A stretch of 64,000 nt of DNA from Oscillatoria sp. CS-180. Lineage in GTDB: Bacteria > Cyanobacteriota > Cyanobacteriia > Phormidesmidales > Phormidesmidaceae. Numbering within the stretch: position 1 is the first letter of the stretch; the number at the start of each line of letters is the position of its first letter. Shown piece by piece: positions 36,929 to 46,935 of the stretch. The notes below the pieces were generated by a model. That model saw only the letters and a program-made list of their open reading frames with translations. It was not told the DNA's origin and did no database searches. The stretch lies in contig NZ_JAQMUB010000003.1 of assembly GCF_028330965.1 (NCBI RefSeq), positions 1-64,000 on the forward strand, given 5' to 3'. Position numbers and translations under genes: made by a program.

Positions 36929-36987
36929 AGCGGCATGCATTTGAATCAAGCACACCCCGCTCCCTATTCCCTACTCCCTACTCCCTT
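36929..36987 (+). repeat. dispersed repeat copy 2 with TCCCTAY heptamer tract
   Basis: The core at 36929-36958 matches copies at 14679 and 53436. It continues into four tandem heptamers TCCCTAT/TCCCTAC/TCCCTAC/TCCCTTA (36961-36987), resembling the short tandemly repeated heptanucleotides known from cyanobacteria. It lies between convergent cas6 and M48 genes. Confidence 0.8.
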
Positions 36988-37034
36988 AAGACCCTGAGAT
37001 GTACTTGACCAAGCTGCACAGGACGATAAGTTAA

Positions 37035-39020
37035 TCAAGTTGCTTTCACAGATCTCTGAGTTAGGTTGGGTCGCTCCACCGGTTCGAGAAAAGGGGGGAT
37101 GGGACAATCCAGCATGATCACGATCGCCCTCAGAAGCTCTGCTTCCTTGGAAGTAACGTTGTTATCAAGCAGTACGGTATGCGCTGCTGCATCCACGATG
37201 GACTGTTTTAGTTTGGGGATGACAGGTTCTAACCGCCTCAAACTTTGACCAAAGTCATTCAAGCTGACTCGGAACAGCGTATGGGGGGGTTCTCGTTTGC
37301 GGGCTTCGGGCAAGTGACTTAGTCCAGATTTGAACGCATAAAGGGCGTCTGCGGGTTGCTGATGACCGATACGTGCTAGGACCGTTAACACAACCTGACA
37401 GTCTGACCAAACTGGTCCTAAGCTTGTAATTTCCTTGAGTGGTTCTGCTTTCTTCTGAAAGTGGGGACGTAAACGCTTTTGCAGAATGAGCTGCAGTACA
37501 TATTCAGAGAGACTAAGTTTGCTATCAGCCCGAACAAGAGCCTGGATTTGCTTGAAAAACTGAGCACACTGCTGGGGGGTTATGGTTCTTAATGCTGGTA
37601 TTGATAGATCAAGCAAGGACAGATATTGTCTAGAATCTAAGGCTTGCAATAGGTTCGCCATGTGTTCCACTGATTGAGGTGGAACCAGTGTTTGGGGTGT
37701 CTGAAACAGGCCAAGCTGGCGCGATCGCACATCTGGGTGAGTGTCCAATAGCAAACCATAGACCAGGGCCATGGCTCCCTGTTGCGATCGTACTGCGTCC
37801 TTCAAATCAGTAGGTAAAGCTTGCAGAAAAGTCTGCGCTTTCTTTAACTGCTGTGGACTAGCTGTGCCAATCTGTGCAACAAAGGCACTGGCCTGAATAG
37901 AAGTCGTTGCTGGGGCCGGGAGGGGAGGCGCAATAGCCTCCAAGTCGGGCGAGGTTGGTGCGTTGTTGGCCTGAAAACCCATCACAGCACCCGTCATGGA
38001 TTCGGCTCCGGTAGCTATTGGCATAGCAGCTCCCTCCATAACCACCCCTGTGATGCGGCGAATTCTTTCCTTTAGTGGCGGATGGGTCGCCATCCAGTTA
38101 CTCATCAAGGAAAGGCTTACAGCTTCTCCAAAAAACATGTGGCTGGCTTCTTCGGCTTTGGGCGATCGCAATCGTGAACCACTAGCAAAGCCACCAATAC
38201 GACCAAGTGCTCCGGCCAAAGCTGCTGGATTGCGGGTGAACTGAACCGAGGATGCATCTGCTAAGAATTCACGCTGGCGGGAAACGCCACTTTTAATCAG
38301 CCGTCCAAACACAAGACCAATACCCCCCACCACCAGCATTGAGATGCCGATTAGGGCTACCTTGCCACCACCATCTTTATCTCTACGTGAAGAGCGCGAT
38401 CGCCCTGAACCCTCAAGCATCATGCGCCCTAGAATATAGATGTAGAGTAGACCCTGAAGTACGCCAATCAGTTTGAGATTGAGCCGCATATCACCGTTGA
38501 GAATATGGCTGAATTCGTGGGCAATGACGCCCTGTAATTCTTCCCGGCTGAGCTGTTCTAAACAGCCTTGGGTGACGCCAATAACCGCGTCATCTGGAAC
38601 GTACCCCGCAGCAAAGGCATTGATCCCGGTCTCACGCTCCAGCAGATAAACGGTAGGAATGGGAGTTCCTGAAGCGATCGCCATTTCTGCGACAACATTG
38701 AGCAGTTGCTTCTCCCTAAAGTCACTCGTTTGAGGATTGACCTGTTTGCCTCCTAGACTTTCGGCCACGGCAGGACCTCCACGCCGGAGCTCCACCATCT
38801 TTCTAAGGCTGCCAAAACTAATGATGCCTAGTGTCCCAACACTGACCAATCCAAAAAGGGCAGGCTGCCAGAGCCGAAATTGGCCGTCAGAATACTCTTG
38901 CAGGCCGAAAACAGCAATGAGGTAGAACGCAATAATCATGGCAAAGATTGCCAACACAAAGAGAGCAATTAGCCTTCCGGTATTTCGACGAGCTTGGTCC
39001 TGATGTTCAAAAAAATTCAT
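37035..39020 (-). CDS. M48 family zinc metallopeptidase (HtpX-like) with long C-terminal domain
   Basis: 661 aa. Two helices at about 17-38 and 54-72, then the protease domain with HEFSH (His168, Glu169, His172), a third Zn ligand in the later REFLADASSVQFTRNP (Glu), and further hydrophobic segments near 185-245. The C-terminal half (about 340-640) is a helical region outside the HtpX core, possibly regulatory. Membrane proteases of this type take part in quality control of membrane proteins. It is 276 bases downstream of lemA, a recurrent neighbour of HtpX-like proteases. Confidence 0.9.
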   Translation of the reverse strand: MNFFEHQDQARRNTGRLIALFVLAIFAMIIAFYLIAVFGLQEYSDGQFRLWQPALFGLVSVGTLGIISFGSLRKMVELRRGGPAVAESLGGKQVNPQTSDFREKQLLNVVAEMAIASGTPIPTVYLLERETGINAFAAGYVPDDAVIGVTQGCLEQLSREELQGVIAHEFSHILNGDMRLNLKLIGVLQGLLYIYILGRMMLEGSGRSRSSRRDKDGGGKVALIGISMLVVGGIGLVFGRLIKSGVSRQREFLADASSVQFTRNPAALAGALGRIGGFASGSRLRSPKAEEASHMFFGEAVSLSLMSNWMATHPPLKERIRRITGVVMEGAAMPIATGAESMTGAVMGFQANNAPTSPDLEAIAPPLPAPATTSIQASAFVAQIGTASPQQLKKAQTFLQALPTDLKDAVRSQQGAMALVYGLLLDTHPDVRSRQLGLFQTPQTLVPPQSVEHMANLLQALDSRQYLSLLDLSIPALRTITPQQCAQFFKQIQALVRADSKLSLSEYVLQLILQKRLRPHFQKKAEPLKEITSLGPVWSDCQVVLTVLARIGHQQPADALYAFKSGLSHLPEARKREPPHTLFRVSLNDFGQSLRRLEPVIPKLKQSIVDAAAHTVLLDNNVTSKEAELLRAIVIMLDCPIPPFLEPVERPNLTQRSVKAT

Positions 39021-39296
39021 AGCTCAGAGCGTAGAGTCGCGTTGTTCTCACTAGCCAAGGAATGAAGCGATGCGATGATTGCTCGGAAGAGCAGCCTAGG
39101 AGATGGCCTTTGGTCATTCAATCTGAGACGGGCAGGAATGCCAAAAAGCTTGCTGTGTAAGAATTATAGCCGTCGTCAGTTCTGCTTTTGACTATGCGAC
39201 AAGCACCTAGACGTTACTTGATGCATTAGTCTCAACGGCTAAAAAGCTACGAGTCTGCCTTTTGCTAGCTGTCTTCTGCCCTTGTGAAACGTGGAG

Positions 39297-39911
39297 CTAG
39301 AAAGAGACCTGAGGAGCTTGTCGCATCTCGGGAGCTTCGATTGTTTCAAGTAGTTCAGCGGATTGAAAATTGAATCCGCTGGCGACCATATTGTTAGGAA
39401 AGACTTCTCGGCTTGTGTTGTAGCGGGTCACGGCGTCGTTGAAAGCCTGACGAGCAAATGCAATTTGGTTTTCGGTTGTTCTCAATTCTTCCGTAAGCTG
39501 AGCCATGTTTTGACTAGCTTTGAGGTCGGGATAGGCTTCAGAAAGGGCAAACAGCCGTCCTAATGTGCCTGTCAAAGCAGCTTCTGCTCCTGCTAATTGC
39601 TGCATAGCAGCAGGATCTCCTGGCAATTGAGCGGCCTGTTGGTTTGCGGCGATCGCGCTGTTACGAGCAGCAATCACCGCTTCCAGCGTTTCACGCTCGT
39701 GTTTCATGTAACCTCTGACCGTTTCCACCAAGTTAGGAATTAAATCATGTCGGCGTCTGAGCTGAACGTCGATTTGCGAAAAAGCATTTCGGTAACGATT
39801 GCGGAGCGTGACAAGCCGATTGTAAATGTTCATAATCGCGATCGCGGCCACAACAGCCAGCACAATCAAAATCACAATTAGGAAAACACTAATTCCAATG
39901 AAAGCGCCCAT
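39297..39911 (-). CDS. lemA: LemA family protein
   Basis: 204 aa. One N-terminal membrane helix (about 5-28), then the LemA helical bundle: YNRLVTLRNRYRNAFSQIDVQLRRRHDLIPNLVETVRGY at 30-70, FALSEAYPDLKASQNMAQLTEELRTTENQIAFARQAFNDAVTRYN, and the C-terminal FPNNMVASGFNF. Families of this sort are anchored in the membrane with the bundle outside. Probably transcribed upstream of the M48 protease, suggesting a functional pair. Confidence 0.95.
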   Translation of the reverse strand: MGAFIGISVFLIVILIVLAVVAAIAIMNIYNRLVTLRNRYRNAFSQIDVQLRRRHDLIPNLVETVRGYMKHERETLEAVIAARNSAIAANQQAAQLPGDPAAMQQLAGAEAALTGTLGRLFALSEAYPDLKASQNMAQLTEELRTTENQIAFARQAFNDAVTRYNTSREVFPNNMVASGFNFQSAELLETIEAPEMRQAPQVSF

Positions 39912-40111
39912 GCGCGTTCCTCCCGAATGACGACTTTAGGATCTATCTATCAATACAGCGTCGAAAAGAAGATTTCCGAATTAAGCTGTTTTGTCGTAGA
40001 GTTCCCGTTGCGTCTTCAGTTCTGACATGAACTTGAGGAAATTCAACCTGTTAATTCAATTAAATTCCCTAATATGAATTTGCCTTGATTTTAGGAAAGA
40101 CGGTCAAAAAA

Positions 40112-41341
40112 CTACGTATTGCGCTTCGTTCGAACCCAATCTTTCTCAGGTTTTAGGAAGGCTTTGATGTAAATTGGAACTTTCCAGAAAATGTATAGTG
40201 GAATCGCGATGAGCTGAGAAAAAGTCAACGTTTTGCGGCCCCAAACAATCCAGCAGATTAAGATTGTACTGACTAAAATAACATCGGCAACCAGCTGGAT
40301 TTGGAAGGGAAGTATGACTCCAAAAAGTGTTGTGATGCCTGTGACAACAGTTGCTAATAGTCCAAGAATGCTCCACAAGGCCAGCGGTGGAATAGCTAGA
40401 TCAAGCGCAAGAAACAGTAAATCGGGTCTCAACTGGCGAACTGATTGACCGACAAGCTTAGGAACATACGTTTTGAGAACCTGTAGATGGCCATGCTCCC
40501 ATCGAGTTCGCTGGCTTTTCGCAGCTTCGCTATCGTCAGGCAAAACGCCAATCACTTGAGACTTAGGATCAAGCGTAGTTTTGTAACCCGCGATCGCTAA
40601 ATCCATACCCAGCTTCATATCCTCAACGATATGTCCACTAGCTAACTCCACAGATTGCAAAGCCTTCCAGGGAAAAGCCATGCCAGTTCCCCCCAGCATG
40701 ATGGGCGCTCCAATCTGAGTTAGACCCTGAGTTCTCACTCGATTCTTAACCGTCATTGCAAAGGCTGAAACGCGATCTCGCAACGTCGGCTCAATTGGTT
40801 GCTCCATTAAATAAAGTGCTTGTACGGGGCGATCACTGTGAAAGGCTTCTTGGGCAATGCGATCTAGCGTTCCAGGCGTAACCCAACAGTCTGCATCGAC
40901 CATCACCACCACATCGGGCTGGTGCTCTGCTAAGGCTCTCAAACCGTAGTCCAGAGCATATCCTTTTCCTCGACGTGAGGTGTCTGTTCGCTCCAATACA
41001 GTGACGCCCGTGGTGCGGGCAAGTTCTGCGGTTTGATCACTACAGTTGTCAGCGATAACCCAGATTTTGTTTGGACTATCAACTTCTGGAATTAATTGGT
41101 TAAGGGTATTCTTGATGACGCTCTCTTCATTATGAGCAGGCATTAAAACGGCAAACGATAATGCCGATTCTGAATTATCAGGTTGGCTCTTTTTTGAGAC
41201 CGGAAAGAGTGCGAGGAGACATTCCATCAACAGCAACGCAGTTAATGCGAGATAGGCAACAGATACTGCCCCAAGCAGTATCCCCAGTGCTGTTTTTAGC
41301 CAAACTTCCCAAGCCATAAAAAAATGGTCCTTAAAATTCAA
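40112..41341 (-). CDS. membrane glycosyltransferase family 2 (cellulose/hyaluronan-synthase-like)
   Basis: 409 aa. N-terminal membrane helix (about 14-38), GT2 domain with VLMPAHNEE, MVDADCWV (DxD), EDMKLGMDL and QRTRWEHGH (QxxRW), then three or four C-terminal helices (about 300-395). The pattern indicates a processive or lipid-linked beta-glycosyltransferase. Not a BcsA: no PilZ and shorter. First gene of the exopolysaccharide stretch in order of coordinates; transcribed leftward like its neighbours. Confidence 0.88.
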   Translation of the reverse strand: MNFKDHFFMAWEVWLKTALGILLGAVSVAYLALTALLLMECLLALFPVSKKSQPDNSESALSFAVLMPAHNEESVIKNTLNQLIPEVDSPNKIWVIADNCSDQTAELARTTGVTVLERTDTSRRGKGYALDYGLRALAEHQPDVVVMVDADCWVTPGTLDRIAQEAFHSDRPVQALYLMEQPIEPTLRDRVSAFAMTVKNRVRTQGLTQIGAPIMLGGTGMAFPWKALQSVELASGHIVEDMKLGMDLAIAGYKTTLDPKSQVIGVLPDDSEAAKSQRTRWEHGHLQVLKTYVPKLVGQSVRQLRPDLLFLALDLAIPPLALWSILGLLATVVTGITTLFGVILPFQIQLVADVILVSTILICWIVWGRKTLTFSQLIAIPLYIFWKVPIYIKAFLKPEKDWVRTKRNT

Positions 41342-41547
41342 TCATTAAGGTTCAAGATTTATTCGAAATCACGAATCGGCAGAACATCAAATCAGAAATT
41401 AAGATGATCGTCGCCAAAATGGTCAGAACAGAAATTTAATTGAACAAGAGATTACGTCTGTCTTTTGGCTCTAGCAATCACTGCTGTAACTTATTTTTGG
41501 TGTTCCTAGTCGTTATCCGACCCGAATTGAACGACTGTCTCAGGCAA

Positions 41548-42894
41548 TTAGCCACCACCAAAGATGCGCTCCAATAAGAGGATGAAGTTGAATGGCGCCG
41601 TTAATGGGGATAGTGTTCGGCCAATGGTGTCCAGGGTATTGAGGTAACCCCGTTTAGGAACAACGATGATGTCGCCATCTTGAATGGGTGTACCATCCAC
41701 CAAGTTTGAGTTCATATCGATGATTTGCTCTTCCACTTGCCCGTTATCTTGCAATCGCAGTAACGCTACTGTGGACAGGTCTGCCGTGTCGATATCGTAG
41801 CCGCCGGCGATCGCCAATGCCGTTGAGACGGTTCCATCTGTGGGGACTTCGACGTCTCCAGGTCTGACTACCTCACCAATGACACGCACATTAACGGATT
41901 CAGGAGCCAAGCTAGAGCGAGCTACAACTTGCGGGTTGATGTCAATCGCAGCAGGAGGCGCTTCTGGAACAAATACAATATCGCCATCTTGAAGCAGGAC
42001 ATTACTGTCCCCGCCCCCTTCAAAAATAGACTCCCATAAGTTGACTTCTAGCGTTACGTCACGTCCATCAGGCAGCTGTCGCTGAACTTTGATATCCCTT
42101 AAGTCCGCTGTTCGCAAAACACCGCCCGCACCGACTAGAGCTGTACTCAAAGTAGGTGCAGTGGATGCTGATGTCAGCTGTGCATTGTTATCAACTCGGG
42201 TGTTGAAAGTTGAAAGACTATTGAGCTGCACAGGGCCAGGACGATTGACTTCACCGCCAACCGTTACTACAACAGGTCTTAAAGTATTGAGACTAACCTC
42301 GACAACAGGTTCAACTAAATAGAAGCTGAAGCGACGAGTAATATCTGCTTCGAGATCCTCAAGAGTTCTTCCTGCTGCGGTTACGGCACCAACCAGTGGC
42401 AACAGAATGGTTCCATCTGGCAGGACAATACGGTTACGTTCCAGGTCAGTAACACCGATGACTGAAACATCAAGCTGATCACCCGGTCCTAGTAGATACC
42501 CAGTTAATCCAGTATTAAGATCGCTGAATGGGACCGTGGAATCTAGGGTTTCATCAAAGAAAACTGGCTCTTCAGGAGGCGGAGGCAGCGTTTCAAAGAC
42601 CTCATCCGCCAGATCATCCTCCATCTCCTCTGAATCGTCCTCCATCTCCTCTGAATCATTTTCTTCTCCTGGGGGCGGGTCAGGAGTTTCTGACGCAGCT
42701 GGCAAAGGGGATATTAGCTCAGAATCTTCGTCTTCAATGTGAGCGTCAGCCATTTGTAGCTGAGTCGGTGTCGCCTCTTTCACAGTCATCTCAGTTGAGT
42801 CAGCCACTGCGGGACTGATCAGTACTGCACTTGACAAAGGCAGCAAGGTGAAGCTCAGCCACCGAAAAATTGTGTAGTTCTTTGAGAGGGACAT
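41548..42894 (-). CDS. polysaccharide export outer-membrane protein (Wza-like, Poly_export + SLBB)
   Basis: 448 aa. Sec signal at about 1-31, then an acidic linker containing the 7-residue repeat DSEEMED twice, then Poly_export domain (GYLLGPGDQLDVSVIGV ...), two SLBB domains (VTVGGEVNRPGPVQL and RVIGEVVRPGDVEVP segments) and a short hydrophobic tail. It should form the outer-membrane channel of the polymer exporter, with the Wzc-like kinase downstream on the coordinate axis (upstream in transcription). The acidic linker is unusual and is coded by a 21-base tandem duplication. Confidence 0.92.
   Translation of the reverse strand: MSLSKNYTIFRWLSFTLLPLSSAVLISPAVADSTEMTVKEATPTQLQMADAHIEDEDSELISPLPAASETPDPPPGEENDSEEMEDDSEEMEDDLADEVFETLPPPPEEPVFFDETLDSTVPFSDLNTGLTGYLLGPGDQLDVSVIGVTDLERNRIVLPDGTILLPLVGAVTAAGRTLEDLEADITRRFSFYLVEPVVEVSLNTLRPVVVTVGGEVNRPGPVQLNSLSTFNTRVDNNAQLTSASTAPTLSTALVGAGGVLRTADLRDIKVQRQLPDGRDVTLEVNLWESIFEGGGDSNVLLQDGDIVFVPEAPPAAIDINPQVVARSSLAPESVNVRVIGEVVRPGDVEVPTDGTVSTALAIAGGYDIDTADLSTVALLRLQDNGQVEEQIIDMNSNLVDGTPIQDGDIIVVPKRGYLNTLDTIGRTLSPLTAPFNFILLLERIFGGG
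42617..42657. repeat. 21-base tandem duplication in the exporter gene
   Basis: Two perfect copies of a 21-base unit (TCCTCCATCTCCTCTGAATC plus one base) head to tail, in frame, coding for DSEEMED repeated. It lengthens the acidic linker by seven residues per unit and could vary in copy number by slippage. Confidence 0.8.
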
Positions 42895-42971
42895 CGCTAT
42901 ATCTACTTTAAGAATAAAACTTGAAGATGTAATCGGACAGCGCCACAGTAGTTTGTGGCGCTGTGCTTTAT

Positions 42972-45224
42972 CTATCTGACGCCAATGGAACCCTGTTTGT
43001 TCTTCGGGCTCATAAGGGAGCGTTCAGCTTCCTCACCAGGCCAGTCGAACCGGCTACGGGTCATGGATACGTAATCGTCGTGCTCGTTATTAACGTTGAT
43101 GCCATTGGCGACAAATCCCAAAACATCAGCTTCGGCTCGACTCAGCAATGATTTAGCCGCTAGCACACTGGCAGAATCGACGTGACGAGGACGGACAACC
43201 ATCAAAACACCGTCTGCCATCTTGCCTAGAATGGCGGCATCTGCGGCCCCGATTAGAGGTGGAGAATCCAGAATGACGTAATCATATTGAGTCGATAGCT
43301 GTTGCATCAGATTTGCCATCCGCTCGGAGTCCACCAGCGCTAACGGATTCGGTGGTACAACACCCGCAGGTAGAAGCGTAACGTTCTCGGCAACAGGCTG
43401 TAGTGCTTCCTCTAGCTCTCCTTCTCCTACCAAAACGTGGCTCAAACCGACGCGGTTTAGGACGTTCCAGATATGGTGTTGTGAGGGCGATCGCATGTCG
43501 GCGTCAATTAGCAAGACGCGACGACCAACTTGTGCCATTGAAACGGCTAAATTCGCACACACTTCAGTCTTCCCCTCTTGGGCAACCGAACTCGTGACCA
43601 CAAACATCCGTAGTGGATGGTCAGACCGGATAAATTTCAGATTTGCTTGCAACATCTGGTATCCAGACGAGATAATGGGCTGGGTTCCAGTTAGGGTCAC
43701 GACCCGAGGCGAAATGCCGCCACTGTGAGCCGTCGGTAGCACAAACTCATTGCTATCACCGGTACCAAATTTAGGAATGACGCCTAGTAGGGTATACCCC
43801 AGCAGAGCTTCAGCGTCTTTAGCCGTTTTGACCGATTTATCCAGCAAGTCGAGCAGGAAGGCCAATGCAATACCCGACAGAACACCCGCACCAATGCCGG
43901 CCAGAATGAGCTTCATCTGCCTACTGCGATCGGACACTGGGTTAGCAGGTGGAGTAGCCTGCTCTTGAATCTGAACTGTTCCCAACGTTTGGTTTTCAGT
44001 CAACCGCACCTCTTGTAATCGGCTGACCAACAGGTCGTAATCTCGTTGAGCTGTCTCCAGATCGGTGACCAGTTCCAGTTCTTCTTTTTCTAGTGTTGGT
44101 ATGATGGCAGAACGCTCGATATACTCTTCACGGGCCTGCTCTAGTTCCCGAATACTTTCCTCGATAGACTGGCGTTCAGCCTCGACTTGCAGAAGTTCCG
44201 CCGTTAGGTTGGCTTCGATATCACTGATTTCGTAGTCTCCTACATCGGAGCTGTAGGTCCGACCGATTACGTCAGAGACACGTTCGTTCAAAAGCGATAC
44301 AAGTGCATCTTGCTGGCGTCTCAGATTAGAGACAATCGGGTGATTCTCAGTATACGTAGCGCCCTGAACCGCTAGTTCAGTTTGCACCTCTCCCAAACTG
44401 GTTAGAACCTCCTGCACACTTTCAGCAGAATTCAACTTAACCAGGTCCTGAGCCTCCTCGGCAGACAGGTTCAGTTGGTCGCGTAGGGTGTTAGAACGGG
44501 AAGCCACTGCCGCCAGCTGAGTTTCTAAGCCTTGTGCCTCTCCTTCAACACCTTGAAGAAAGCCAACGACAGCCTGAGTTTCTTCAGCCAAGTTAACGAT
44601 ATCGTTGCGAACTTTGAAATCCCGTAGCGCTGCAGCCGCTCGATCCACGCCATCTCGAATCGTCGGCAGTTGATCCTCGATGAATTCCCTAGCGGCTCTT
44701 GCCTCACTACGGTTGTTCTCGACATTCTTCTCGATGAATGCATCCATCAGAGTGTTGACCACCGCTGCTGATCGTTCTGGATTAGCAGACACGTATGATA
44801 CTTCAAGAATGTTCGTTCCTGGAACTGACTCAACGGTTAAGTCAGATCTGAGGGCATTAGGAGAAATTAAATTGCCCTCATCATTTCTCAGATCCAGCGT
44901 TTCGATAACCTGTGTCAAGAGCGGAGTCGCTTGCAAAATCTGACGCTGCGTTTCCAGAATGTTGGCTTCTCTGTCCAATGTTGCCGGGGTAGACAGTTCT
45001 TGACCAATACCAATCAAAGATGCTGTCCGATCTCTCTGGATAAACACTCGTCCTGAGGCTTTGTAGCCTCCCTTCATTCGCATGGCTACGAAGCCCGCCC
45101 CTAGGACACACAGCAGGGCAAGAGCAGTTGCAGGTAACCAGCGTCGCTTGAGTACCAGCCAGTACCGCTGCAAATCAATCTGCTCGATGTAATCTTTGTA
45201 ATTCTGATAGTCTTTCTGATCCAT
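42972..45224 (-). CDS. polysaccharide co-polymerase / BY-kinase-like ATPase (Wzc family)
   Basis: 750 aa. N-terminal Wzz domain with helices near 30-50 and 435-460 bounding a long periplasmic coiled-coil region (about 200-420). Cytoplasmic ATPase domain with Walker A SSVAQEGKTEV, A' LLIDADMRSP and B YVILDSPPLIG. The C-terminal tail has no Tyr cluster (only one Tyr in HDDYVSM near 725), so autophosphorylation may be weak or different from Escherichia coli Wzc. It should control chain length and export with the SLBB channel next to it. Confidence 0.9.
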   Translation of the reverse strand: MDQKDYQNYKDYIEQIDLQRYWLVLKRRWLPATALALLCVLGAGFVAMRMKGGYKASGRVFIQRDRTASLIGIGQELSTPATLDREANILETQRQILQATPLLTQVIETLDLRNDEGNLISPNALRSDLTVESVPGTNILEVSYVSANPERSAAVVNTLMDAFIEKNVENNRSEARAAREFIEDQLPTIRDGVDRAAAALRDFKVRNDIVNLAEETQAVVGFLQGVEGEAQGLETQLAAVASRSNTLRDQLNLSAEEAQDLVKLNSAESVQEVLTSLGEVQTELAVQGATYTENHPIVSNLRRQQDALVSLLNERVSDVIGRTYSSDVGDYEISDIEANLTAELLQVEAERQSIEESIRELEQAREEYIERSAIIPTLEKEELELVTDLETAQRDYDLLVSRLQEVRLTENQTLGTVQIQEQATPPANPVSDRSRQMKLILAGIGAGVLSGIALAFLLDLLDKSVKTAKDAEALLGYTLLGVIPKFGTGDSNEFVLPTAHSGGISPRVVTLTGTQPIISSGYQMLQANLKFIRSDHPLRMFVVTSSVAQEGKTEVCANLAVSMAQVGRRVLLIDADMRSPSQHHIWNVLNRVGLSHVLVGEGELEEALQPVAENVTLLPAGVVPPNPLALVDSERMANLMQQLSTQYDYVILDSPPLIGAADAAILGKMADGVLMVVRPRHVDSASVLAAKSLLSRAEADVLGFVANGINVNNEHDDYVSMTRSRFDWPGEEAERSLMSPKNKQGSIGVR

Positions 45225-45258
45225 GGTCCGAGGGTTAGATGAAGGGATCTGTCTTTAC

Positions 45259-45954
45259 TTATAATCCTGTCCTATTGGGTTTATGGACAGTGTCATCTGT
45301 AAATATCTGGTAAACATTTTCGCTGACATGTCTAGCCTTGTAGGGCTTACACGGGTTTCCTAAGCAAATGCACTGAGATGGTAGATCGGAAAAAACACCG
45401 CTATTAGCACCTACTACTGTATTAGCGCCGACGGATACGCCTGGGCCAACAAAGCAGTTTGCGGCTATCCAAACACCGTTTTCTAAGGTGATGGGAGCAA
45501 CTTGTAAGCCAAATGCACAATCTGATGGATTATGAGACCCTGTGCAGAGGTAGCTGTTTTGAGAAACGACGCAGTGATTTCCCAGACGAATAGAGGCCAA
45601 ACTGTAGAACTCAACTCCGCTACCAATCCAGCTGTAATCCCCAATTTCTATTTTCCAGGGATAGTAAAATCGGGCTGAAGGGCGAATAACCACTTGTGTG
45701 CCGATTTTTGCCCCAAACAAACGCAACAGGGCCCGGCGGGGGGCATGATGCGCGTGAAGAGTTAGCGGAAACGCGATCGCTTGTATTAACCACCACAGTA
45801 ACACTACCCATTTAGGCCGTCCAGGTGAGTACCACGACTGGTCATATTGTCGTAGATCTACCAGGGCAGGTTCCCCAATCCCGTTGCTCTGTTGAGGCTG
45901 TGAGTAGACTGTCATTGGATGCACCACTGCCTTTTCATCAAAGGAATGCGTCAT
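45259..45954 (-). CDS. WcaF-like acetyltransferase (left-handed beta-helix)
   Basis: 231 aa. An N-terminal amphipathic/hydrophobic stretch (WVVLLWWLIQAIAFPLT), then hexapeptide repeats with IGTQVVIRPSARFYYPWKIEIGDYSWIG and the WIAANCFVGPGVSVGANTVVGA block typical of colanic-acid WcaF/NodL-type O-acetyltransferases. It probably acetylates a sugar of the exopolysaccharide. Separated from the Wzc gene by 34 bases, same strand. Confidence 0.88.
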   Translation of the reverse strand: MTHSFDEKAVVHPMTVYSQPQQSNGIGEPALVDLRQYDQSWYSPGRPKWVVLLWWLIQAIAFPLTLHAHHAPRRALLRLFGAKIGTQVVIRPSARFYYPWKIEIGDYSWIGSGVEFYSLASIRLGNHCVVSQNSYLCTGSHNPSDCAFGLQVAPITLENGVWIAANCFVGPGVSVGANTVVGANSGVFSDLPSQCICLGNPCKPYKARHVSENVYQIFTDDTVHKPNRTGL

Positions 45955-45966
45955 GTTTCAATGCCG

Positions 45967-46935
45967 CTAGCTCTGAACATTGACGGATGCGATCGCTTGC
46001 GGTTTGTCATTCGTGGACTGAATGGGTGTATTGACCTCCTCTTTCTTCTCTCGAACATTAAGCTGTCCGCCAAATTTTTTCAGCTCGAATAACTTCACCC
46101 CAATTTGATACTCATACTGACTGAGCAAACGTGCGTAGATATATCCGGCTCGTCCATCTAAGAAACCGAGACGAATGAAATAACATAGAACAAATCTTAA
46201 AAAAGGTTTGAAGGGCAAGCGGACCCAAATCTTTTTCAAAAACCGCTTGCGCTGTACTGAATCCCCGAAGAGGTTGGCACCAATGGTTCCATCCTCTCCC
46301 ATGCCTGTAAGCAAGTTGTAATAGACCCGCGCTTCCCAGTTGGAATAGCGATTATGTCGCTCCAGCCAGTGAAAGAGGTCTCGAAAGTCGATATGGAGCA
46401 TATCCGTTTTGAGGTAACCTACCTGGCCCTGTTCAATGACCACATGTTCGTGGACTTCATTGTCCCCAGTATTACGAATCTCCTCAGTGTTGAGATTCTC
46501 ATAACGCCCCACGGCGTGGCGAAACAGCCGCAGATTCCAGTCAGGATATTTCCCTCCAAAACGAATCCACTTGCCCAGGAAGAAAACCCTGCGATTGAGA
46601 TAGTAACCGTTATAGTCCGAGACTTGAATGGCCTGTTCAATCTCGTCCCACAACTCGTCTGGAATGCGCTCGTCACAATCGACAATGAGAACCCAGTCGT
46701 TCTTAAATGGCAGATTGTCCAGAGACCAGTTTTTCTTTTTGGGCCAGCGTCCATTGAAATGAAATTGGACGACCTGAGCACCATGCTGCTCACAGATTTC
46801 TACTGATCGGTCTGCACTTTGCGAATCCACAACGAACACTTCATCAGCACGGGCAACACTCTCCAAGCAAGCTGGCAAGTTGGATTCCTCGTTCTTAGCC
46901 GGGATGAGGACAGAAACTGGGATTTTGGAGGTCAT
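45967..46935 (-). CDS. glycosyltransferase family 2, WaaE/KdtX-like
   Basis: 322 aa from the ATG at 46935 (open frame to 46974). VLIPAKNEESNLPACLESV, DEVFVVDSQSADRS and VLIVDCDERIP (DxD) form the GT2 site; the WPKKKNWSLDN motif near 80 and the following DWNLRLFRHAVGRYEN are typical of LPS-core glucosyltransferase WaaE/KdtX and EPS homologues. No C-terminal membrane helix. Acts in the cytoplasm on a lipid-linked acceptor. Separated by 12 bases from the acetyltransferase, so certainly one operon. Confidence 0.9.
   Translation of the reverse strand: MTSKIPVSVLIPAKNEESNLPACLESVARADEVFVVDSQSADRSVEICEQHGAQVVQFHFNGRWPKKKNWSLDNLPFKNDWVLIVDCDERIPDELWDEIEQAIQVSDYNGYYLNRRVFFLGKWIRFGGKYPDWNLRLFRHAVGRYENLNTEEIRNTGDNEVHEHVVIEQGQVGYLKTDMLHIDFRDLFHWLERHNRYSNWEARVYYNLLTGMGEDGTIGANLFGDSVQRKRFLKKIWVRLPFKPFLRFVLCYFIRLGFLDGRAGYIYARLLSQYEYQIGVKLFELKKFGGQLNVREKKEEVNTPIQSTNDKPQAIASVNVQS

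Noticed and set aside
36857-37034. CRISPR array next to cas6
   Set aside because: Only heptamer tandem repeats and the dispersed repeat are present; no 25-37-base repeats with unique spacers.
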